Assembly (NCBI RefSeq): GCF_000002595.2
Contig: NC_057009.1
Span: 1,668,781 to 1,732,780, forward strand
From: Chlamydomonas reinhardtii
Lineage: Eukaryota; Chlorophyta; Chlorophyceae; Chlamydomonadales; Chlamydomonadaceae
Direction of reading: 5' to 3'
Length of the DNA: 64,000 nucleotides
Shown in pieces: positions 1 to 9,321 of the stretch (position 1 is its first letter; each line of letters opens with the position of its first letter). The position numbers were made by a program, and so were the translations under genes. The notes beneath the pieces are model-generated. The model saw nothing but the letters and a program-made list of their open reading frames with translations, was not told the DNA's origin and did no database searches.

Positions 1-367
1 GCAAATGGTGGTGGTGCATGTAAATTGATGGAGGAACTCGACCATGTCCGTATCGGTCATATACGGCGGCATACATGTGTCCCACACGACATCTATGGCG
101 TACGTCTATCATACATGGGAGCAGCACACACACCTGCCCCCACCCACACACCCACCCGCCCACCTTGTCGCGGCAGTGGCTCATCAGGCCGTGCACCTCC
201 ACCTCCACGTCGTCCGACACCAGCGGACCCAGGCCGTGCAGCACACGCTCCGTGGGGCCCTCCTGCATGCGTCAGGGCGTGTGAGGGCGTGTGTGAGGGC
301 GTGTGTGTGTGCGTGTGTTATAAAAACCTACAACAAAACAGCATGTCCAGACGGCGCTGGAGTTACT

Positions 368-403
<36 letters not shown>

Positions 404-816
404 ATGTGCAAGCGAGCGTGTGAGGGTGTGTCAGCTCTACCTACCTCCCCACTCTTCCTCCATTCCCCTTTGGCTTCCCCCTCCCGCCCTCCCTCCCTCC
501 CACCCACCCCCTCCTCCCCACCATGCGCCCCGCCATCCAGGCGCCACAGAACTCGGTGGCGGTGTCCAGTAGCACCTGGGCGCGGTGCGCGTCACTGCAG
601 ACAGCGGGAAGTGGGGGGGAGGGAGGGGGAGGGGGGAGATGGAGGGGCAGGGGGAGAGGACATAAGCGGAGGCCCTTGGCATGCACGCGCGGTTTGTTGG
701 ACACAGGACCGCAGGTGTTTTGTGTGGGAAGGGGAGGGGGGAAAGGCAGTGTTGTGGCCCACCAACCGGCCCCCAACACAGGCGGCAGCATTCACACATG
801 CATTCACACACACGCG

Positions 817-851
<35 letters not shown>

Positions 852-1135
852 CGGAACGCCCGCACCGACGTGGCGGTCGCCCTGCTGACCCGACCCGGCC
901 GCACCGCGGCGGCAGCAGCAGCAGGCGCCCCGCGGCCGCTGCAGCTGCTACTGCTGCTGCTGCCGGCGACCGACGGCCGCAGCGGCGCGAGGCGGCTGCG
1001 GCTGCTACTGCCGCGGCTGTAGGGAAGCTGCGCCGCCACGGGCAGTAGCAGGGGCCGTGCGGCGCGACCGGAAGCAGCAGTAGCGGTGGCGGCGGCGGCG
1101 CGGCCGCCCTTGTTGTCAGTGCGCAGGCTCAGCAT
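1..1135 (-). CDS. Partial gene, possible NTF2/SnoaL-like protein with targeting peptide
   Basis: I see three exons at 1135-852, 594-522 and 262-164; their phases close (284+73+99 nt, 152 codons) and all use GT-AG borders. The gene runs off the left edge, so its end is unknown. The first ~90 residues are rich in Ala, Arg and Ser and lack acidic residues after the start, as in organelle transit peptides. Exons 2-3 read DAHRAQVLLDTATEFCGAWM, then a stretch ending SDDVEVEVHGLMSHCRDK. The pattern Phe-Cys-x-Ala-Trp, a predicted strand DVEVEV and a following HGLxxxxR resembles the start of NTF2/SnoaL-fold domains; this is inference and weak. It diverges from the SnoaL-like gene at 1551. Intron 1 begins with a GT tract. 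No enzyme function can be assigned. Confidence 0.5.
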
Positions 1136-1550
1136 CTTGTCGGCGTGTGTGTCGCTCGTGTGGTGCTCGTTTGTTTTGGGGGATGTTCTATTGAGATTGC
1201 GTAGTTTCGCACAGAATGCGGCTTGAGTTTAAGCTGGGCTGGAAGTATCCAGCGATCCCGAAACCCCTGGTTTCGGAGCCAATCAAAGGAATCAAGAACT
1301 GACCCCGCGGGCCGCGCGGAGTACCCACGCCACGTCAGCAAGTGGGGCCGCCGGGTCCCGCCGCGCCCAGAGACGGAAATCACGAAAGCTAGGCTGTTCT
1401 CCCGGCAGCAGTAGCAGCGGCTGTAGCAAAATCAATCACAAGTCAATCAAGCATCCCGCCAACCAACAGCACAAGCGCCCGTGCGCCCACACACGAACAA
1501 ACAGCTTTCCGCTCTCTCGCTTCTTTAGCTTCCAACCACAGCACCCAGCC
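1136..1550. promoter_or_regulatory. Shared divergent promoter interval, NTF2-like pair
   Basis: These 415 bp separate two start codons that point away from each other, so both promoters and 5' leaders must lie here. I see no clear TATA box. The interval includes the motif GGTTTCGGAGCC and an AT-richer patch near 1430-1520. Confidence 0.5.
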
Positions 1551-3528
1551 ATGTCGAGCGCCGCCGAGCCCGGCGCCGGCAGCAGCGGCGACGTTGAGAT
1601 GCTTGTGGCTGCCGACAACGCCGACACAGCTGCTGCTGCTGCCGCCGGCGCGGGCATGGGTGCTGCTGCCGACACGGCGTCGGCGGCTGCGGCCACGCTC
1701 CGCTCCTTTCTGGTGGACCTGTGCTCGGGCCTGAACCGGGATGAGGCGGTGGGCGGGCCGTGCCTGAGCCGCGAGCAGCTGGAGACACTGGCAGGGTGCG
1801 TGGGTATGGAGGGGCGGGATGATTGAGTGGGGTGGAGTGGATGGAGCGAGTGGGTTTGTTGTGAGCGAGGTAGGTGGTGGAAAGGCCCAAGGGCAGCCGA
1901 AATGGTGAAATGGAATGAATACCAACACCAACACATGACGCCCTCACACCCCTCACATCCCTTCCTCCTCCCTCCCTATTCCCCTGCATTCTCCTCCCCG
2001 CCCCGCGCCCCCCCCAGCACGCTGCTGGCGCCTGACTGCCTGATCCACCCCGACGGCCTGCTGGGCCTGACGCCGCCGCTGACCGGCCGCCGCGCCTTCC
2101 TGGACTTCATAGCGCAGGAGCGGGCCGCCTACAAGACCGTGAGCGAGCAGCAGGCTAGGGGGCGCTGGGTGGTGATACAGTGCGCGTGATGGCGGCGGGC
2201 GCGCAGGCGGTGGTTGGACCTGTGGTTGGGGACGCAGTGCTGCTGGTGGGCGGTGGGTTTCGTATACGTGCATCTCTCTCATCACGCCATCCGCCCTCCC
2301 TGCCTAGAACTACTGTCACACGCCTCTGTCTCACGCGCCCCTTCGTCCCGCCTGCCTCACGCCCCGACATCCTCACGCCCCGACATCACGCCCCTTCCCT
2401 CAACCCCGCACACACACACACACGCCCCCACCCCCAGCTGTCCCTGGACACGCTGCTGAGTGCCGCCGGCCCCGACGGTGACGTGGCCTTCGCGCTGAGC
2501 CGCTTCAGCATGCAGAGCGTGGGGCCGTGGCGCGGCGCGGCGGCCACCGGCCGGTGCGTGCGTGCATGCGCGCGTGCTACCGTACTGTATCTGGGTGCCG
2601 CCACCCTCACGGATCATCATCTCATCTCGGGATTGGCGGATTCATGGAATGAGGGAATAATGGGCCGGCCGGTGCGCGCGCGCGTGCGTGCGTATCTTGG
2701 AATTGCCGTATCTGGTGCCCGCACGGAATTTAGCATTGAGGTTGACGAATGAAAATCATGGAATGGAGGCCCCCACTCACACGCCATCCAACTACGTACA
2801 TACTGCCGCCACAACCCCACAAACACCCACACACACCCTCAGGGTGTCTGAGGGCGTGCGTATTGACGAGCTGCGTCTCAACACGGCGGGCCAGGTGGCG
2901 GAGGCCTGGTGCAACCGACAGCTGTTCGAGGTGGGTGTGGGGGAGAGTGTGTTTGTGTGGATGTGTGTGCCGGTGCCTCGTTGGCTGTTGATTGAGCCCC
3001 GCGCGCCATGCACACGACCAGTCACGCATGCTGAACTGTTGTGCACACACCCCTCTCTCGAACACACACACACACACATGCACACACACACAGGCGGTTC
3101 TTATACAACGAATACACAAACGTGTTGCTTCATCCTTCCTTCCTTGTGCCACGCACCACTCGTGTGTTCAGGAGGAGCGCGGGCTGCTGCTGCGCGACCC
3201 GCCCTCCCACCACGCCGCGTGGTTCGACCCCGCCTGGCTCGTGCCGGTGCCCGTGCCGGCGGCAGCCGAGCCCGAGGAGGAGGAGGCGACGACTGCGGGG
3301 GCGGCGGGTGGTGGGGGCGGCATGGAGGGGGAGGCGGCTGCGGCTGCGGGTGGTGGGGGTGGCGGCGGCGGGCGGAGCCTGGTGTCGGCGGATCAGCTGC
3401 TGCGGGTGGCGCGCATCTGGGCCGAGGTGAGGTGTGTGTGATGAGGCGTGTGTGATGAGGTGTGTGATGATGTGTGTGCGGTGTGTGAGGTGTGGGCGGT
3501 GTGTGAGGCATGGGTTGTCACACACATA

Positions 3529-3570
<42 letters not shown>

Positions 3571-4657
3571 CACCCCGCCGCCCACAGGCCTGGAACTGCG
3601 CCGCCGCCGCCGGCCCGCCCGACCCCGACCTGCTGCTGGACGGACTGGCGGAGCCCGGCTTCGTCATGTGGGACGCCCTCGGGCTCACCGGGGACCAGGG
3701 GCAGAGCCACCCCTACACGGTGCGTGCGTGCGTGCGTGCGTGGCTAGCTGGGGCTTATTAGTAGCTAGGAGGGGCAGGGGCAGGCCGCACCTCGCGTGCG
3801 TGTTGGGGTGTGGTTGGCGCATAGCGCGGTGTTTGCCGCAGTCGTGCGGAAGAGGTGGCTGCCATCGCAGCTGGATGGGGGCGGGAGGTGGGGCGGCGTT
3901 GGGGTGCGTGTCGGGGTTTGCATGTGGGTGGGTTACCCTCCATCCTGCGCCGTGCGTACGTACGTACGCATTGCGCGTGTGGGCGGCCCGCCCCATGCAT
4001 CCCACCTGATGACAGCGAGGTCAAGCAATCCGCCTGCCAGCAGCAACCTCTGCTGGTTACGCCCCATCCCATGCACTTCTGCCGTGCCTTACACCCACCC
4101 TTTATGTGCTGCCCGCGCCTGCAATTACATACGGCGGGCATGTACACTCGCTGTACGTACGGCAGGCGGTCAAGGGGCTGGACGACGCCAAGGCCACACT
4201 AACCGCCATGGCTCAGAAGTACGACGTGGAGGAAACCGTACAGGCCGCCGCCGCAAAACCCGGTTTTAACGCGGTTTTCCTGCACTGGGTCGCCAAGCTC
4301 ACGCCGCGACACGACACGCCCGCGGCGCTAAACCCGACGGTTACCGCCGCCGGAGGCGGCGGCGCCGACGAAGTGGCGGCGGCTGCCGGCACTGCTGGCG
4401 GCGTGGCGGCGGCGGCTGGCGCCGCCGGTAACGCCGACGCTGGCGGCGACATGGCGGCGGCGGCGCCGCCGACGGCGCCTTACCACGCGGAGGCGACTGA
4501 TCTGTTGATCTTCTCTCCGACCAGCGGGAAGCTGACGGGGGCGTTTCAGTTCCGGCGGCCTCTGGGGTCGGACCGGCGGCAGGTGCTCAAGGCAGCGGGA
4601 GTGACGAAGGACCTGTCGCCGGCGGGTGTGTCAGGTGTGCCGGTGAAGGGCGTGTAG
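1551..4657 (+). CDS. Tandem SnoaL/NTF2-like domain protein
   Basis: Seven exons: 1551-1795, 2018-2138, 2438-2553, 2843-2930, 3172-3426, 3588-3719, 4166-4657; 482 residues, all GT-AG and phase-consistent. After an Ala-rich acidic leader, residues ~75-195 carry a SnoaL-type polyketide-cyclase-like fold: LLAPDCLIHPDGLLGL, a conserved GRRAFLDFI, GPWRGAAATGR, then EGVRIDELRL and AEAWCNRQL. The family is an alpha+beta barrel that binds small hydrophobic ligands or serves as a dimer module. An acidic, Gly-rich linker follows. Residues ~270-460 look like a second, diverged copy (IWAEAWNCAAA, LAEPGFVMWDALGL, ending TGAFQFRRP). No catalytic residue set is certain, so substrate is unknown. No clear transit peptide is seen. 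The gene diverges from another possible NTF2-like gene, suggesting a local family cluster. Confidence 0.8.
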
Positions 4658-5491
4658 GTGTGTGTACAGAGGGATGGAGGTGTGGTCGGTGGTCGGAGAG
4701 GGATACATGTTACATGTGGCGCTGGCCATGGAGGCAGGGGCACTTGTGATTGGTTGGTTGGTTGGCTGGTTGGTAGAGCGGCATTGAGCTGCTGCTTGCT
4801 TGCTCGTGATGGAACATGGCAAGGGGCAGGAAAGCGTAGTCCCGATGTGTGTGGCTCCCACCCGTGCCCACATAAATGCGTAGCAAGAAGGGACAAGGCA
4901 TTGGTGCGTCGTTCGCGCGCTGTTACTGTACCGACGGTAGCTGGCAGGTTGTGTCGATGTTTTGCTGACGCGCATTCCTCACGCTCCGGGCGCCCGGCCA
5001 AGGCGATAGCACCACACAGACTCAATGCGACGCCACACCGCGCGGATAGCATAGCCGATGCGCACCTGCAGGCAGTCGACCGCGGCATTGAGCTGCTGCT
5101 TGCTTGCTTGTGCAACAGTAAGCAAAATGACATGGTCATGACTAACGATACCGTACTGCTCTGGTTCTGGTTGTGGTTTGTTGGGGATGGATGCGCAGCA
5201 GTGTGCAGCAGGTAGGACGTAATAGCAGGGCGACAGCAGGCTTCGCTGGTTTTCGTGTGTGTGCATGTGGGTCCGCATTTTGTTTGGATCCGAAGTACGA
5301 ACACTTCAAGGTAGCTTGCTTGCGGTCTTTCGCAATCATTATGCTGATGGGGATATGGTGGAACCGATGGGAAAGTGGTGACTTGTAGCCTGACCTGGTG
5401 ATACCAGCGTGGGCGCCTTCATTCCGACAAGTGTTCCCCGGTCACGGGAAACGGGGCTGAGCCCGAAAAAGTTGACCTGCCACGTATAAAA
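4658..5491. other. 3' flank of the SnoaL-like gene with a 26-bp direct repeat
   Basis: No convincing gene. It should hold the 3'UTR. A sequence reading CGGCATTGAGCTGCTGCTTG and continuing TTGCT occurs twice, at about 4779-4804 and 5082-5107. No TGTAA poly(A) signal was found before 5561. Confidence 0.5.
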
Positions 5492-6152
5492 ACAAGGGGT
5501 GTCAGCTTTGTACAGCCGGAAAATGGGCTGAGCCCCCGTACGCTTGGGAGCTATTAGGCGTGTAACGCCCCGTCAGAGCCTCCATGCCGCTACGACGCGC
5601 AGGCGCATCGGCTAGGGACACTCGGGTTGGGGCCGTGCGGGATTTCCCGCGCCACGCATGCGTGCCTTGTCACGCTCCCAAACACCCCAAGCATTTCTTT
5701 CGCCTCCTGCCATACTCAACACCTCCCCGGCGCCCCACGCTCAAAGGGCTGGGCGCGGGGCGGGGGCGACCTCGGGGCTTCTCGGCATTCTGGCGCGTCG
5801 GCAGGCATGGCTCAGCAAGTCGCTCAGAACTTTCGATATACTTCCCCGCTTTGCTTGCCGCCAACATATTTTGCCTTAGAGACTGCATATCAGCGGGCAC
5901 CGGATGCTTTCCTCGCGACCTCGCGAAAGTCAATTGTCCATGGACCGCGAAGGCACTTCTCGCTCCGCCCGAATTTTCCCTGCCACCTATTTACATGCAA
6001 TAGGCATTATCAAATACTAATACGTAGCAGTCGCGGTTTGCGCCAGTATGCTATGTTTTGCCGACGCACGCAGCCACGCAGCCACGGACAGGGGTGTTCC
6101 TGGGGGGCTTCGCCCCCCCCTGGAACGCTTCGCTGGGGGGGCTCAGCCCAAA
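5492..6152. mobile_element. Unclassified ~660-bp repeat element, copy 1
   Basis: It opens with ACAAGGGGTGTCAGCTTTGT and ends with GGGGGGCTCAGCCCAAAA. A second full-length copy lies at 20127-20790 and a 5'-truncated one at 22628-22864. Near the left end (5523-5537) and at the right end lie inverted copies of TGGGCTGAGCCCCC. The right third contains GC hairpins such as GGGGGGCTTCGCCCCCC. It encodes nothing recognisable, so it is non-autonomous. The inverted ends suggest a MITE-like DNA element; the 5'-truncated copy would also fit a retroposon. No clear target-site duplication was established. Confidence 0.7.
5561..5565 (+). terminator. Candidate TGTAA poly(A) signal, SnoaL-like gene
   Basis: First TGTAA on the plus strand after the stop at 4657, about 900 nt downstream. 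It lies inside repeat element copy 1, so the element may supply the 3' end. TGTAA is the usual volvocine signal. Confidence 0.35.
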
Positions 6153-6435
6153 AGGCACAGTAAATATGTATAATAACACGATACGCTCGGCCAGCAGCAG
6201 CCAGACGCGGGCGGGTCAGCCCATGCAGTCTTCACACGCGGTCCTGTCCGTACCGTCTCCCGCCCGGCCCCTACCTCCGCCGCGTGCGCAGTCGGCCCCC
6301 CGACCACTCGGGCCATGGGCACAGCTAGCCCCCCGCAAGAAAAGCATGCGCACCATCTTGTAACCAACACACCCAATAATCACACATACACACAGCAAAC
6401 CTCCTCGCTACCTCCATCCGAGCTGCCCAGTGACA

Positions 6436-6440
6436 TTACA
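6436..6440 (-). terminator. Candidate poly(A) signal, EGF/SPP glycoprotein gene
   Basis: TGTAA on the minus strand (TTACA on plus), about 350 nt after the stop codon at 6789, a normal distance for this type of genome. Confidence 0.5.
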
Positions 6441-6788
6441 ATAACAAGCAAACGCATCACCTCACGCCGCACATGCTGTGCAGGTTGTTAAAAGCTCTCC
6501 CGCCGCCCGTGATGCGACATATGATGCCAACCCAATCATGAACAAACGGACATTCCATCCAGGAGTTGATCCCCCCCGTTACTGCTCATCACAAAAACAG
6601 ACGCATACCGTACACGCGCACGCGCATGTATGGCCATCATCGGGCCAGCCCGACCAATTTGGGAGAGGCTGCATTCACGCAACCAGGCTGCATTGACGCA
6701 CCTCCCCTGCACGCAAGCGTGCTCGTGCATATGCACGACAACGTCCCAGTCCTCCCCTGCTGGATGGTCCTAATGATGATGCAGCGGT

Positions 6789-8232
6789 TCAGCAGGCTTG
6801 CCCAACCATGGAGATGCCGCACGACACGGTCGAAGTCACGCCGAGTGAGTAGCCTTGAAGGGCCACAGGGCACTGCTGGCCGCTGAATCCAAACACGGCG
6901 TTAATTAGGGCGTCGGGGTCCAACCTCATCAGGTTTTGGCTTATGTTGCATAACTCCGCGTCGTCAAATGCGCTGTAGCAGGCGGTGACCTCGTTGCCGT
7001 TGCATCCAACACCGAAGAACTGATACTTGAAGACGAAGTCAAAGTAGGTAGACGACAGGTAAGGACTGAACAGAGCGACAACTGCGGACCGGGCAGTGGT
7101 GCACTCAGGCGTAGGGGTTCTATTGTTACCAAAATAATTGAGGTTTGGGTTGGCGGCGCTGGGGCCCGCCGTAGCTGTCCAGGAGGTACACGTGTAGGCG
7201 CGGTTGGGCGGGGGGGGAGGGGGGGAGGGAGGAGGGGGCGAGGGCGCCGGCGGTTTGGGAGGAGAGGGCGGGGGCGAGGGAGGGGTTGGGGGAGGAGAGG
7301 GAGAGGGCGGGTCGGGAGAGGGAGAGGGAGGGGGCGGATCGGGTGAGGGAGGAGGAGCCGGCGGAGGGGAGGGAGGAGGAGAGGGAGGAGGAGAGGGAGG
7401 AGGAGAGGGAGGAGGAGAGGGAGGAGGAGAGGGAGGAGGGGAGGGAGGAGGAGAGGGAGGAGGAGAGGGAGGAGGAGAGGGAGGAGGAGAGGGAGGAGGA
7501 GAAGGAGGAGGAGAAGGAGGAGGAGAGGGAGGAGGAGCGGGCGGGGGCGGTGAGGGAGGGGAAGGGGAGGTGGCAACACCACACGCCTTCGTCACGGGGT
7601 TGTAGACCGCGTAACCCGGCTTGCACACAGCAGTGTATGAGCCGATTGTGTTGACGCATGACTCCACGGTGTTTGGATCGTAGCCGCGACACTCGTTGAT
7701 CTCTGCATGCACAATGCGGTGGGCACACAGCGGGCAGGTAGAAGTAGGTGTCGCTTGGTTGTCTTGTCGTCCACCCTAAGTAAGCGCACGTACGCAAAGT
7801 AACCGTTGTGTGGACGAAAGTAACCCGCTTGCTTCTCACCATTGCATGTCTTCTCGTTGGGCCCCGTTGCGTACCCCGTTGGGCAGACGCACACGTATGT
7901 GCCAGCGTTCTTCGGCAAGCATCTGCCCGGAGAGCACGGGCTGGCCTCACCCCTTCGGGCTCCGCATTCGTCATCTGTAAATATAGATGTGCGATATTGC
8001 ATTTGTTGCTTTTCAACCTACGCAGTATCTGTCGGTGCTCACCAGCAATTGGTTGCGGTAATGCTCGCCGACCGCCCGTCCGCTGCCCGCCTTCTTCTTC
8101 TGCTGCTCCTTGCGTGACCTTGCCGCCGTGTGCCGCAGCGAGCATAGTAGTGAGCACAAGCAAAATAGCCGCATTGGTAATCCTGTTGCTCAGCTTGGCA
8201 CATATACGTTGTCGCTCCGTTTTGTATGACAT
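6789..8232 (-). CDS. EGF-domain, SPP-repeat extracellular glycoprotein (pherophorin-like)
   Basis: Three exons, 8232-8043, 7974-7840 and 7702-6789; 412 residues with all phases closing. The N-terminus has a basic start then a hydrophobic stretch (ITNAAILLVLTTMLAAAHGG), a secretion signal. Two EGF-like modules follow: DDECGARRG..CVCPTGYATGP..TC from exon 2, and EINECRGYDPN..CVNTIGSYTAVCKPGYA at the start of exon 3; the D/E-I-N-E-C start is typical of calcium-binding EGF. Next comes a rod of ~100 residues of SPP and SPPP repeats, the substrate for prolyl hydroxylation and arabinosylation in volvocine walls. The C-terminal ~160 residues form a Cys-containing globular domain ending SCGISMVGQAC. 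The layout rod plus globular head is pherophorin-like, but the head is not a clear match to the standard pherophorin domain. Likely role: extracellular matrix or cell surface. Confidence 0.8.
7200..7560. repeat. GGAGGAGAGG-type purine minisatellite coding for the SPP rod
   Basis: The plus strand is nearly pure purine here with ~15 tandem GGAGGAGAGG-like units. On the coding minus strand these give SPP and SPPP repeats of the glycoprotein rod. Such tracts change length easily. Confidence 0.85.
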
Positions 8233-9321
8233 GGTCCTTGAGCCACACGGGCAAGTAAGCGTTGTCGGCTAGTCACTTCTTTAGTGGAGCCCTAAGATGC
8301 ATGCACAAGCGTGAATGCAAGGGGCTGGCCCGGTTAAATGGGCCGAAGCCCAGTTCGTAGTGGCCGAATTGATGCGGATCTGACCAACAACCGCCATCGT
8401 ACACACACTTGATCGGCCCGCGGGCGGCCCTGCAGTCTGGAGCCCAGTCTGGAGCCCAGAACGCTAGGGACGGAGCCTCATCATCGACGTACCTCGACTG
8501 CTTCACAGTAGTCACAAGTACCTACTGTCACCTTAGTTCACAGGGGATGGACGACGGGGACGAGTGAGTGTACGACAGTCAGACGCAGGGCACTTACGAG
8601 AGTGCCCGTTGCTGTATTGCCGTCGTCATCAGTCTCAAGCGCGGCCCCTGGGCATATCCACCCGTACACTCTTGGCAAAGCCCTTGGCCACAAGTTGCTG
8701 CTGCAGATTGCCCTCTGCCCAGCCCCCACGAATCCTTCCTGCAACCCCTGCGCGCTTGCTTGTGACCCTTCGTGTGCACCTCGCCGTACCGCCGTCTTGC
8801 CTCTTTTACACGACTGGGCTCTGCCGTCATTGAATCGGGGCCAAACAGGGGAATGATCATAACGCCGCATCAAACAGCGGAATGGCAGAAAATGCAGGGA
8901 AAGTGACTGCAATCTCCAGCCCCTCTTGCTTCTTGGCATTTCCACCTACCACACGGCTGGCGGTTGGCGCGCATCCAACCACTCATCCGGGTCGCCAGGC
9001 CGCCTTCCAGCCTAATGCTGCCAGCCTGATTCCAGCCAGCATCGCCCAGCACATTACACACACGCCTCCTCATCTCCAGTCAGTCCTCACACGTGCCCGG
9101 GCCGTGCAGAACCCCAGTGCGCCTTGCGAGTTGCGAGAGCCCGGTCCATGCTGCCTTAAATACCCACACCAGTACTCCCCGTTTTTCCCTTGATCGCGTT
9201 CCCAAGCCCCCCCCCCCACACCACCTTCGAAAAACTCACGCCGAACGCCACAACCACACACCGCCTCTCCCACACACACAACCACCTTCCGCTCTCCATC
9301 CACCCAAGCCCCATCCAGCTC
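8233..9321. other. Intergenic stretch, no gene recognised
   Basis: It holds the 5' flank of the EGF/SPP gene and the 3'UTR of BIO2. A short tandem CAGTCTGGAGCC lies near 8435. Open frames here lack family features and splice context. Confidence 0.5.
9054..9058 (-). terminator. Candidate poly(A) signal, BIO2
   Basis: TGTAA on the minus strand, about 265 nt after the BIO2 stop codon at 9322. Confidence 0.5.

Noticed and set aside
7204-7654. Plus-strand frames of Gly/Glu repeats
   Set aside because: They are the antisense of the SPP-coding rod; the minus strand has signal peptide, EGF modules and stop in one frame.
8273-8515. Small minus-strand frame upstream of the EGF/SPP gene
   Set aside because: Has a few Cys but no signal peptide and no in-phase splice to the first EGF exon.
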